The notes under the pieces: generated by a model
Seen by the model: only the letters and a program-made list of their open reading frames with translations
Databases searched by the model: none
Told to the model about the DNA's origin: nothing
Program-made: the position numbers and the translations under genes
Shown: positions 52,825 through 60,816 of the stretch, in pieces
Position numbering within the stretch: the first letter of the stretch is position 1
Layout: each line of letters opens with the position of its first letter
NCBI GenBank assembly: GCA_947377285.1
Contig: CANCFT010000001.1
Span: 1 to 64,000 of the forward strand
Length of the DNA stretch: 64,000 nt
Direction of reading: 5' to 3'
From: Bacteriovoracaceae bacterium
GTDB taxonomy: Bacteria; Bdellovibrionota; Bacteriovoracia; Bacteriovoracales; Bacteriovoracaceae

Positions 52825-53382
52825 TTGATTTCTCTTTTATCGATATCATTGGCAGTTGTTATTTTTCTTAATCACCTTATTTGTACTTTATTATATCTTG
52901 CTCCCAAAAATCCAACAAGTCGCCTCTATAGAGAATATGTTTCTAGATACATGTTTCCACTTTTCACTCAAAGGTGGCTCCTTTTTGCGCCAGAACCACA
53001 AACATCACAGATTAAATTCATATACAGATGTGAAATAAGAGGTAATTGGACTGAGTGGAAAGATCCGACCTATGAGCTTATTCAAAGACATCAAAAAAAC
53101 AGACTTAGTTACTATGGTAAAGAAGTATATGTTTTCAATGCTGTAGCTAGAGATTTAACGGACGCGCAAATCATAATTCGTTCATCGTCAGATCTCGAAA
53201 CAAATAAAGATATAGCAAACGCGAAAAGACTTTTTTCCACAATATGTTTACGAGACTTTAGCGAATCATCGAGATTCCAATTTTCAGTAATCTCTTTAGA
53301 TGCAAAAAACTATTCTGAAAGAATGAAAGCTGGGTTTTACGGAAAAATGATCAAAATGGATTATCCGGCGATTAAAATATGA
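52795..53382 (+). CDS. DUF5819-like membrane-anchored protein
   Basis: A 195-residue protein starting at ATG 52795, with AGGA 8 nt upstream. An N-terminal membrane helix (SLLSISLAVVIFLNHLICTLLYLAP) is followed by YVSRYMFPLFTQRWLLFAPEPQ, the aromatic block typical of DUF5819. This family is usually found beside HTTM-domain proteins, as here; the next gene overlaps by 4 bp (ATGA). Function unknown; the outer domain may assist the HTTM enzyme. Confidence 0.75.
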   Translation: MGNFKNKIGHLISLLSISLAVVIFLNHLICTLLYLAPKNPTSRLYREYVSRYMFPLFTQRWLLFAPEPQTSQIKFIYRCEIRGNWTEWKDPTYELIQRHQKNRLSYYGKEVYVFNAVARDLTDAQIIIRSSSDLETNKDIANAKRLFSTICLRDFSESSRFQFSVISLDAKNYSERMKAGFYGKMIKMDYPAIKI

Positions 53383-54302
53383 ATTTAGATTTAGTTTCAC
53401 ATAACAATAAAAATATTCAAACTTTAAAAATATTTAGATTTTTTCTTTATAGTTGGGTCTTGATCTTTTATAACACCCTAGGACTGAACGTTGAGTTTTT
53501 TTGGGGGAAAAATAATTTTATTCCAAAAATCACGTCTCATATTTTTTTTGGTAACTCAGTTATAAATCTTTTTGAATATTCTTTTATTAGCAATCATCCA
53601 TTTTTTTTAATAGTACTGTTGGATATTTTCATTATCTACAATTTAATTAAATTACAAAATCGATTTTGCCCCATAATTATTTATTTCTTAGTAGTAACGC
53701 TTGATGCTCGTGCTTACTACATATTAGATGGTGGAAATAACTTAATATCTCTTTTGTTAATTTATAATATTTTTTTTAGAATCAGTTCCGATAAAAAGGG
53801 AGGACTATCAAAATTCGATTCTTCATTAAGTAATCTTTCTCTGCTAATGTCGAAAATACAGATTTGTATTGTATATTTTGTAGCTGGGCATATGAAGCTT
53901 AATGGTAATTATTGGCCTAACGGAACAGCTTTATATTACACCCTCTCGGTAAGTGAAATTTCGTTATCAGCTGCAAGAGATTTTGTTAAGTTCATCAATC
54001 CTATTTTTTTAGTTTTAGGTGCATACTCCCTTCTTGCTTACCAATTATCATTTCCGTGGCTTGTTTGGTTTAAACAAACTAGAAAATATGTACTTAGAAT
54101 AGGGATAGTATTCCATTTAGGAATCGCCTTCATAATGGGGCTCACGTTTTTTGGATATGCACTTTGTGTCGCTTACTTTGTTTTTTACGACGAGGAAGAG
54201 GCTAGAGAATTTATCTATCGATTTGGTGCAATTAATAAAAAATTTAAAAATTTATTTGAGAAGGCAAATGCTCGCTTGGCGATCTATTCAAGAAAATTTT
54301 GA
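53379..54302 (+). CDS. HTTM-domain membrane protein
   Basis: A 307-residue multi-pass protein with about 6-8 hydrophobic segments. The HTTM signature is visible in QICIVYFVAGHMKLNGNYWPNGTALYYTLS, together with a FHLGIAFIMGLTFFGYAL helix. HTTM domains share ancestry with vitamin K-dependent gamma-carboxylase membrane regions, but bacterial members mostly have no known reaction. The His and Lys in GHMKL align with the conserved block. It overlaps the DUF5819 gene by 4 bp, so the two likely form a membrane complex. Confidence 0.8.
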   Translation: MNLDLVSHNNKNIQTLKIFRFFLYSWVLIFYNTLGLNVEFFWGKNNFIPKITSHIFFGNSVINLFEYSFISNHPFFLIVLLDIFIIYNLIKLQNRFCPIIIYFLVVTLDARAYYILDGGNNLISLLLIYNIFFRISSDKKGGLSKFDSSLSNLSLLMSKIQICIVYFVAGHMKLNGNYWPNGTALYYTLSVSEISLSAARDFVKFINPIFLVLGAYSLLAYQLSFPWLVWFKQTRKYVLRIGIVFHLGIAFIMGLTFFGYALCVAYFVFYDEEEAREFIYRFGAINKKFKNLFEKANARLAIYSRKF

Positions 54303-54365
54303 ATAATTTCATTATTTACAACGTTTCCAACAATTCGATGACGATTTTTGAAATTTTTCTATGAT

Positions 54366-54596
54366 TCATTTCGCTAATTCATCTATGGTCTTTTTATGTT
54401 TCTTGTAGGCCTTCTTCATATTCTTATCCCACTCATCTGCACTGATTGGCTCAAGTTCAATAGTATGTGGTTTAGAAATAAATTCTTTAACGGCAAGATT
54501 CACAAGTTTATTAAAATTAATATCGTTCTTCTCTACGAAGCGATCAACTAATAGATCAAACTCGTCATCTAAGCGAACTGTTCTAGCTTTACTCAC
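54366..54596 (-). CDS. Ribbon-helix-helix antitoxin-like protein
   Basis: GTG 54596 with a perfect GGAGG 6 nt upstream is preferred over ATG 54644; 76 residues. SKARTVRLDDEFDLLVDRFVEKNDINFNKLVNLAVKEFI is a ribbon-helix-helix DNA-binding domain, followed by a charged tail (EWDKNMKKAYKKHKKTID) like antitoxin C-termini. No toxin gene lies next to it, so it may be an orphan antitoxin or a regulator of element 2. Confidence 0.7.
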   Translation of the reverse strand: MSKARTVRLDDEFDLLVDRFVEKNDINFNKLVNLAVKEFISKPHTIELEPISADEWDKNMKKAYKKHKKTIDELAK

Positions 54597-54658
54597 AAAA
54601 GCCTCCTTTTGTTTTATTATACACCAAAAAGATTTATTTTGCATCTTTTTGACGTCAC

Positions 54659-54678
54659 CGCAGGTCTAAAACAGGGAT
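54659..54678 (+). repeat. Candidate integrase arm-site, right end of element 2
   Basis: CGCAGGTCTAAAACAGGGAT, identical to 48259-48278 and in the same direction, lies 141 bp before core copy 3 in non-coding DNA. Confidence 0.6.
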
Positions 54679-54819
54679 AAGGCCCTTCAAAATAGACCTT
54701 AATACCTCACAATAGACGACAATTGAAATTCTAGAAATTCTGATTAAGTTGTTAATACTGTTGATGTTTATAGTGTTTTATTGTGCTCTGTTGATACCCA
54801 GAATTCGGCCCTTTGATCC

Positions 54820-54846
54820 TCTCTCGCAGGGCACCATTTTTTTTAA
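54820..54846. repeat. Attachment-site core copy 3 (attR of element 2, diverged)
   Basis: A TCTCTCGCAGGGCACCATT segment followed by a T-run. It matches core copies 1 and 2 with two differences over 27 bp and then diverges. The tRNA-derived CTCGCAGGGCACCAT is intact. It marks the border with the chromosome. Confidence 0.8.
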
Positions 54847-54856
54847 ATACAATTTA

Positions 54857-55354
54857 TTATAATTTCAGTCCTAAAAGCTTGTCTCTCAAGTCAGGTTCAC
54901 TGGTTTTTTCTCCCAACCAAATATCTAAAAAATTTTTTGAAAAATTCAAGTCAGCAATATGGCCTAATACTTTAGTCGAATTTAGATAAAAAGTAATTCC
55001 GTTGCTCGGATGAAAACTAGCTAGGATTTTATCTCCGGCATTAATATCGGGAAAGATTTCTAATAATGTTTTTCTCCATTTATCTACAACTGACATTTCA
55101 ATCCCTGAATGCAGTAATTCCTTTTCGCTTTGCTTTGCGATATCTATACCTTTAAAATTTTTTTTGTATTTAATCTCTAACATCAAGACATTCGAATAAA
55201 GATTTTTTGCATCAGGTGACCATAATTTAACTTCATACACACTGAAAAAAAACCATTTAAATTCAGCTTGTCCTAAAAGTGGCGGATGAGGTAATTCAAC
55301 GGCATTTACGGGATAATTTAAAATGAGTGCTAAAAATAAATAAACGACATTCAT
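54857..55354 (-). CDS. Exported chalcone isomerase-like domain protein
   Basis: A 165-residue protein with a signal peptide (YLFLALILNYPVNA). The pattern LLGQAEFKWFFFSVYEVKLWSP, then LEIKYKKNFKGIDIAKQSEKEL, IFPDINAGDKILASFHPSNGITFYLN and FLDIWLGEKTSEPDLRDKLLGL matches the bacterial chalcone isomerase-like (CHI-fold) family of periplasmic proteins. These lack flavonoid substrates and probably bind small hydrophobic ligands. It is the first chromosomal gene beyond element 2. Confidence 0.75.
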   Translation of the reverse strand: MNVVYLFLALILNYPVNAVELPHPPLLGQAEFKWFFFSVYEVKLWSPDAKNLYSNVLMLEIKYKKNFKGIDIAKQSEKELLHSGIEMSVVDKWRKTLLEIFPDINAGDKILASFHPSNGITFYLNSTKVLGHIADLNFSKNFLDIWLGEKTSEPDLRDKLLGLKL

Positions 55355-55460
55355 AACATCTCACTTTAATATAAAGTTAATTAAGCACATTTTCACTTTT
55401 AATTTAACCATTAAAATTGTGATGATCAATCTTGTCCAAGATTTGGTGAAGTTAAAAAAA

Positions 55461-56495
55461 TTATTTTTTAAATGGCACATTCGCTCTATATTGACCTTGC
55501 AGCGCCATCATCCAGCCTGGGTATTCTGAAGGCAATTGACTTACTTCACCTAAAAGCTTTAATTCTTGTTCAGTTAATTTACATTTAGTAGACGCAATAT
55601 TTTCTTGAAGTTGGGAAACAGTTTTTGCACCTACGATTATAGTCGTAACTGATTTCTGATGTAAGAGCCAAGCGAGTGCGACTTGGGCTACCGAGATTTT
55701 GTGAGATTCTGCAATTCCTCTCATCACGTCAATACATTTAAATGCACGCTCTTTATTGACAACCGGGAAATCAAAGGTCGATCTTCTTGCTCCAACTGGT
55801 CCAGAGCCGTCTGGGCTAAATTTACCACTCAACAATCCTCCAGCAAGGGGACTCCAGATCATAGTCCCTAATTTTTGGTCTTGGGCCAAAGGAAGTATTT
55901 CTCGCTCAATATCTCTTCCTGCTATTGTGTAATAAGCTTGGATACTTTCAAAACGTGCCCATCCTCTTTTATCTGAAATTGATAGACCTTTCATAATTTG
56001 CCAAGCAGACATATTACAAATTCCAATTGAGCGAACTTTTCCAGATCGCACTAAATCATTTAAAGTAGAAAGTGCTTCTTCCATTGGAGTCAATGGATCA
56101 ACGCCGTGGAGTTGGTAGAGATCAATATGTTCGAGTTGTAATCGTTTTAAACTAGCATCTATTTCATTCATTAAATGATAGCGAGAATGTCCTCTACCAT
56201 TTGGAAGATCATTCATCACTCCGGTAGCTTTTGTCGCAATAACTAATTGATCTCGTGGGAGTCCTAATTTTTTAATGGCCGCGCCAGTTAGCGATTCTGA
56301 TTCTCCAAAGGAGTAAACATTTGCTGTGTCGATAAAATTAATACCAGCATCAAAAGCAGTTTTTACAAGTTCAGTTACTTCGTTTGTTTGTAACTTTCCC
56401 ATGTTTTCCCAATAACCTTTCCCCCCAAAAGTCATGGTTCCCAAACAAAGTTCAGAAACGTATAATCCAGTTTGTCCAAGTAAATTATATCGCAT
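55461..56495 (-). CDS. Aldo/keto reductase
   Basis: A 344-residue cytoplasmic NADPH-dependent oxidoreductase: GTMTFGGKG, FIDTANVYSFGESE (catalytic Asp and Tyr), VIATKATG (Lys), DLYQLHGVDPLTPMEEAL (His), and VSVAQVALAWLLHQKSVTTIIVGAKTVSQL near the C-terminus for cofactor binding. This resembles the general YajO/Tas-like subgroup acting on aldehydes or ketones. It lies 32 bp after the solute-binding protein gene. Confidence 0.9.
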   Translation of the reverse strand: MRYNLLGQTGLYVSELCLGTMTFGGKGYWENMGKLQTNEVTELVKTAFDAGINFIDTANVYSFGESESLTGAAIKKLGLPRDQLVIATKATGVMNDLPNGRGHSRYHLMNEIDASLKRLQLEHIDLYQLHGVDPLTPMEEALSTLNDLVRSGKVRSIGICNMSAWQIMKGLSISDKRGWARFESIQAYYTIAGRDIEREILPLAQDQKLGTMIWSPLAGGLLSGKFSPDGSGPVGARRSTFDFPVVNKERAFKCIDVMRGIAESHKISVAQVALAWLLHQKSVTTIIVGAKTVSQLQENIASTKCKLTEQELKLLGEVSQLPSEYPGWMMALQGQYRANVPFKK

Positions 56496-56527
56496 AAAGC
56501 CCTCTTGATTTTACTTCTTTAAAAATA

Positions 56528-57259
56528 TTACGGAAGTGGTTTCTGGTTATACTTTTTCATAATGGCCAAATAACTTCCATCTTTTTTCATTTTATTAAAT
56601 TCATTTTGCCATTTTTTTACAACTGTTTGATCAAGTGATTTTGATGCGCCTAAATACTCATGTACAATCGTTAATTCTGCGCCGGTGCGAACTTCGTTGA
56701 GATCTAAATCAGCTTCTTTTTTATATTGGCCTCTGCAACTATAGGCTGTTGCCCATGCATCAATGCGTCCTAGTTTGAGTTTTTTTACATTTTGAATATC
56801 TGTACTCGCTTGTTCTAAATTAGTGAAACCAAGTTTTTTAAGCAAGGTATCTCCTACGGATCCAGTTAAAACTCCAATTTTCAAATTTTTAGAAGTAGTT
56901 AGTGTTGTTATATCAACTTTTGAATTTTTTAAAGTTACTAATACATATGGGTCATCAAGTATGTGTATTACCCAAGTATATTTTTCTTCTCGATCAGGAG
57001 TTCTTGCTAAAGGAATAATGGCAATACCTTTATTATTTTCCACTTTAAAACGAGCTCGCGCCCAAGGTATAAAATCTATTTCAGCTGATTGACCTAAACG
57101 CTTTGCAATTTCCTGAACGACTTCATACATAGCACCTTTGCCACCACTAGGGGTTTGGAAAGAGTAGGGAGGAAAATCTACAGAAACAAACTTTAATTCT
57201 TCTGCGAATGCAAGGGGCGTTGTTATTATTAGAATTAAGAATGTAACTAATTTTTGCAT
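56528..57259 (-). CDS. Periplasmic solute-binding protein, family 3-like
   Basis: A 243-residue protein with a signal peptide (LVTFLILIITTPLAFA). It begins LKFVSVDFPPYSFQTPSGGKGAMYEVVQEIAKRLGQ and continues LKIGVLTGSVGDTLLKKLGF, both typical of amino-acid-type binding proteins. No permease or ATPase is near. It lies 28 bp downstream of a sensor kinase, so it may be a sensing partner rather than a transport component. Confidence 0.85.
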   Translation of the reverse strand: MQKLVTFLILIITTPLAFAEELKFVSVDFPPYSFQTPSGGKGAMYEVVQEIAKRLGQSAEIDFIPWARARFKVENNKGIAIIPLARTPDREEKYTWVIHILDDPYVLVTLKNSKVDITTLTTSKNLKIGVLTGSVGDTLLKKLGFTNLEQASTDIQNVKKLKLGRIDAWATAYSCRGQYKKEADLDLNEVRTGAELTIVHEYLGASKSLDQTVVKKWQNEFNKMKKDGSYLAIMKKYNQKPLP

Positions 57260-57287
57260 TTCATACCTTGGAGAAATATTAAGTTTT

Positions 57288-58769
57288 CTAACCTATTGGC
57301 AAACTAATAATGAAGCTTGTATTTTTGGATTCGTTGTTAATTTTAAATTCGCCACCATGGCTTTTAATAATAGTCATAGATAAGCTGAGTCCGAGTCCAG
57401 TGCCTTTTCCCACATCTTTCGTCGTAAAAAATGGTTGCATTATTTTATCTTGAATATTTTTGGGAATCCCGCTGCCGGAATCAGTAAAGTGAATAATATA
57501 GAAATTATTGATAATTTGACATTTGATTTCTATCCAGCAATTTGAAGCACCTTCTAAGGCATCATATGAGTTGTGAAATAAATTTAAAAAAACTTGGGAA
57601 ATTTGAATTCTCCTTCCCTTAATTTTAGTATGGAAAGTGGTATCCTCTAGGTCAATTTCTAAGCTAATTCCTTTAGTTCGAATTTTTTCACCTGAAATCG
57701 ATAAAACATCATTCAATAAATCATTGAATTTAAATTCGGTCATTTCTTCATTAGTGGCATCCCTTGAAAGATCCAATAATCCACGGATTATTTTTGTAAT
57801 ACGGTCAATCGTTCGATCGATTTTATCCAAATAGCTTATATTTTTTGCACTTGTGGGAAAATCTAATTGGAGATTTTTTCTAAGTAATTTCGAAGAAGCT
57901 CCAATTATCATTATGGGATTATTAATTTCATGAGCAATACCTCCGGCCATTTCACCTAATGAAGACATTCGAGAGGAGTATTCTAACAATTTTGTATGCT
58001 CTAAGATTAAAAGTGTTTTTATTTCTACTTTATCTTCTAATTCCTTGTTTAAATTATTCAAGTCGAAATAAGAACGATTCAATTTTTCCCTCATTATATT
58101 TATTGAATCTACTAAGACATCAAGTTCATCCAAAGTATTATTTTTAACTAGCGTTTGTTTTTTTCGTCTAATCGTTAAGGGGTTTTCAAGGGTATTGAGA
58201 TCAATGTTTTTCACATAGTTTGATATATGAATTAAATGTCTCGTAATTAATTTTTGAACACTTAAGTAGATTAAGAAAGACACCAAAAGAATTTTTAAAA
58301 ATTGGGTAATGAAAATAACCCAAATACGATTATAAATTTTATTACGAACAAAGTCTTCACTAGCAGATACGACCAGATTTCCTAGGATAGTCATTTCCCC
58401 ATTTTTATCTAAATGATTTAATTCAATAGTTTTTTGAATATTGTTCGTCGAAATACTCCCTGCTTTTGCAATGACATGATTATTGTATGTAATTGAGGCA
58501 TATTCGATACCTGGAATACTTATAATTCCGTCGAGTAGAGTTTGGGTCTGAAGATCATTTAGTTCCCAAAGTGAGGTACCTAAACTTTTTGTATACCCAT
58601 TTTCAACGAGATTAAGACTTTTTTTGAGAATTTTAATTTCTTGTAGATAATCATAGCTTATTTGAATAGCTGAAACGGTAAGAGTAACAATTGAACTGAT
58701 AATAAAAATAGACGAAATTATTTTCTGTGAAATTGTTTGAGGTTTTAACAAATAGGAAAGTTTCTTCAT
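57288..58769 (-). CDS. Membrane sensor histidine kinase (orphan)
   Basis: I start at ATG 58769 (MKKLSYLLKPQTISQKI); a GTG at 58787 is possible. About 493 residues. Two membrane helices (IISSIFIISSIVTLTVSAIQI and IWVIFITQFLKILLVSFLIYL) flank a periplasmic domain of about 130 residues, followed by HAMP-like and coiled segments. Kinase marks: SSLGEMAGGIAHEINNPI (phosphoacceptor His), FLNLFHNSYDALEG (N box), HFTDSGSGIP (G1) and GKGTGLGLSLSMTII (G2). No response regulator is adjacent. Transcribed together with the solute-binding protein. Confidence 0.88.
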   Translation of the reverse strand: MKKLSYLLKPQTISQKIISSIFIISSIVTLTVSAIQISYDYLQEIKILKKSLNLVENGYTKSLGTSLWELNDLQTQTLLDGIISIPGIEYASITYNNHVIAKAGSISTNNIQKTIELNHLDKNGEMTILGNLVVSASEDFVRNKIYNRIWVIFITQFLKILLVSFLIYLSVQKLITRHLIHISNYVKNIDLNTLENPLTIRRKKQTLVKNNTLDELDVLVDSINIMREKLNRSYFDLNNLNKELEDKVEIKTLLILEHTKLLEYSSRMSSLGEMAGGIAHEINNPIMIIGASSKLLRKNLQLDFPTSAKNISYLDKIDRTIDRITKIIRGLLDLSRDATNEEMTEFKFNDLLNDVLSISGEKIRTKGISLEIDLEDTTFHTKIKGRRIQISQVFLNLFHNSYDALEGASNCWIEIKCQIINNFYIIHFTDSGSGIPKNIQDKIMQPFFTTKDVGKGTGLGLSLSMTIIKSHGGEFKINNESKNTSFIISLPIG

Positions 58770-58979
58770 TTTAATTTGCCAAGTCACAAGTCTAATAAAT
58801 TAAATCATTTCGAGCTGATAATTATAATTCATTTTTTTGTAATTGAACTTATTAATTGTGAAGCTTCTAATCGGAAAGCCTGGGCACGGCTTGGTGCGTT
58901 TAGTTACTGTATTTATTCATTTTAAAAAATCTGAAACGAATATTGAATTTAAAAAATTAAATTAAATTATAAATAATCT

Positions 58980-60395
58980 TCACCTTGGCGTATCAGCATC
59001 TAGTCCAGCTTCATAAAGAGTAAGAATTTTTTTAAAATCATAAAAATATAAACGATCGTTTATTAACCCTGCAGACATGAGAAGGTTTGAGTCATAAGTT
59101 ACATCGAGCGCTGTTGGTTGGGCCCCTCCAGTTAAACTGATGACAATTGTATCCTTTACTAAATCAATGATATCTATTTTCCCCATTATTTTGGGATTAA
59201 TTTTACTATCGTCAGAGTTGGTTGTTGTTCTATGTGAAACAAAAAGGTAGCGATTTTTAATAGGATCTAACACGATTGTATTAGGGTGAGAGTATGGCCA
59301 TTTTTTTCCAGGGAAATTTGGATGATCTTTTGGATAATCTTCGAGAACTAGAACTTTTTTTAAACCAAGACTTGTCTTAAATGGAATAAGTAATTCATCC
59401 CATAGGCTGGCCGGTAATGTAATATTTAAACCAAGCTTTTGAAGTTGGCTGATTTTTTGATTTAATAGTCTAAGATTTATTCGTGAAATTGCATTACCTC
59501 TCATATGGCTTAAGTAAGCTGTCTCGCCATTTTTGCTAATTACGATATGTCTTAAATTTAATTCGCGTCCAGCTGTTAGTGGATTTATTGGAGCCAATTC
59601 TGCAATTTGTTGATGTTTAACTGCATCTACAATAATTAAGCTTCCAGTTTCTGATGCTAAAATAAATGCAAATTTCCCATCTTTTGAAAATGCAATTCCT
59701 CTTGGAGCAATGAGGTAATTTTTCGATCTAGGATTTCCAAAGTTTGTATGTAACTTTATGAGTCCTAAATAATGATTTGAGCCATCAAGGTTTCCATTTT
59801 CTTTTAACTGCGTAATGTCGATTATGCTTATATTATCAGAAAAATAATTGGCGACATAAATGATTTGCTGAAAATTAAAATCATTATTGAGAAATGGTCT
59901 AGCAGCTATTATTTTAGAGCCACTTCCATTTAAGGGAATATATTTTACTATTTTTTGAGTATCAGAATTAACTACTGTCAGAAGTCCAAAATTTTTAAAA
60001 ATTTCGGATTGTTCATCTCCTTCACTCCTTGTAATTAATCCCCATAATTTATCTATACTAAATGCAACTTCGGTATTTGCATAAATTCCGTTATGTTTTT
60101 CACCAATTGGGGTGATAATTGTCTTGGAGAGAGTTTTTTTATCAAGATCAAACACTGAAACGGATGGGACTCGTTTTTTAGTTGAAGGATCTATCTTTCC
60201 ACACATTTCAGCAACATATAGAAAATTACCAACGGGATCTACTTTCATTCCCTTTGGCATACATCCCGTTTCGATTGATTTAATTAAAAAATCTTTTGTT
60301 GAATATTTCTTAAGTTCTAACTCATTTGCATAGGAGTTATGAAATTCAGAAAATAATATTAAAAATACAAAAAATTGCCTTATAGATATAATCAA
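58980..60395 (-). CDS. Exported beta-propeller (YVTN-type) protein
   Basis: A 471-residue protein from TTG 60395, supported by a strong CAGGAG 8 nt upstream. Signal peptide (QFFVFLILFSEFHNSYA). Repeated strands such as GNFLYVAEMCGKID, QIIYVANYFSDNISIIDI, GKFAFILASETGSLIIVDA, GETAYLSHMRGNAISRINL and PTALDVTYDSNLLMSAG show the YVTN beta-propeller repeat. It may bind ligands or surface partners. The divergent neighbour begins 185 bp away. Confidence 0.8.
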   Translation of the reverse strand: MIISIRQFFVFLILFSEFHNSYANELELKKYSTKDFLIKSIETGCMPKGMKVDPVGNFLYVAEMCGKIDPSTKKRVPSVSVFDLDKKTLSKTIITPIGEKHNGIYANTEVAFSIDKLWGLITRSEGDEQSEIFKNFGLLTVVNSDTQKIVKYIPLNGSGSKIIAARPFLNNDFNFQQIIYVANYFSDNISIIDITQLKENGNLDGSNHYLGLIKLHTNFGNPRSKNYLIAPRGIAFSKDGKFAFILASETGSLIIVDAVKHQQIAELAPINPLTAGRELNLRHIVISKNGETAYLSHMRGNAISRINLRLLNQKISQLQKLGLNITLPASLWDELLIPFKTSLGLKKVLVLEDYPKDHPNFPGKKWPYSHPNTIVLDPIKNRYLFVSHRTTTNSDDSKINPKIMGKIDIIDLVKDTIVISLTGGAQPTALDVTYDSNLLMSAGLINDRLYFYDFKKILTLYEAGLDADTPR

Positions 60396-60526
60396 TAACT
60401 TCTCCTGGTAGTAATTCTGAAGCAGAGCTTTGCATTGTTTTAATTAAAGAAAAAATATAATTTTTCAATATTATTTATAATAAATAGAGTTGAATTTTAA
60501 TGGAATTAACAATGGCTCTTTTTTTG

Positions 60527-60574
60527 CTCCACTTAGTTTAAAGCAACAACTCGTTAGCTTTAAACTAAGTGGAG
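60527..60574 (+). promoter_or_regulatory. Leader hairpin that occludes a ribosome site / attenuator-like
   Basis: CTCCACTTAGTTTAAAG (60527-60543) and CTTTAAACTAAGTGGAG (60558-60574) are perfectly complementary over 17 bp with a 14-nt loop. The right arm contains GGAG, the probable Shine-Dalgarno of the ATG at 60580, and five Ts follow. The hairpin can thus block translation or act as an intrinsic terminator in the leader. A possible -10 (TATAAT) lies at 60456-60461. Confidence 0.6.
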
Positions 60575-60579
60575 TTTTT

Positions 60580-60816
60580 ATGTCGACAAAAAAGGACTTA
60601 ATAGACAATGCTGAATTTACGAAAATAAGTTTACGTCCTAAAATCAAACATCATATTCCTTTAAAAAACGAAAATATCAATGATGATGAAAATAGAGATT
60701 CGCTCGAGGAAACTTTGATTGGAATGGAGTATGACCTAGAAGATGAAGATGAAGATAAAAACAATGAAGTCGAGGATTTTCCTGACTCAGAAATTGATGA
60801 GGGAGATTCAGTTTAA
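60580..60816 (+). CDS. Small acidic cytoplasmic protein
   Basis: A 78-residue protein starting at ATG 60580; a longer frame from 60490 would translate through the hairpin. The N-terminus is Lys-rich, the C-terminal half very acidic (YDLEDEDEDKNNEVEDFPD). No domain is recognised. It may bind basic partners or be an anti-factor. The gene sits behind a strong leader hairpin, which implies tight control. The end overlaps the convergent gene by 9 bp. Confidence 0.6.
   Translation: MSTKKDLIDNAEFTKISLRPKIKHHIPLKNENINDDENRDSLEETLIGMEYDLEDEDEDKNNEVEDFPDSEIDEGDSV

Larger units (their letters stand above)
48191..54846. mobile_element. Integrative element 2 (tandem to element 1, exported/membrane cargo)
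   Basis: Bounded on the left by core copy 2 (48191-48226) and on the right by a diverged core copy (54820-54846, two differences over 27 bp). It has its own integrase and excisionase-like gene at the left end, an arm-site pair, a 900-bp structured non-coding segment and eight cargo or accessory genes. No replication, transfer or virion gene is recognisable. The diverged right repeat suggests an older insertion, pushed away from the tRNA when element 1 entered. Confidence 0.82.

Noticed and set aside
38949..54846. Complete prophage or conjugative element
   Set aside because: No capsid, tail, portal, large terminase, relaxase or mating-pair genes are recognisable in either element.
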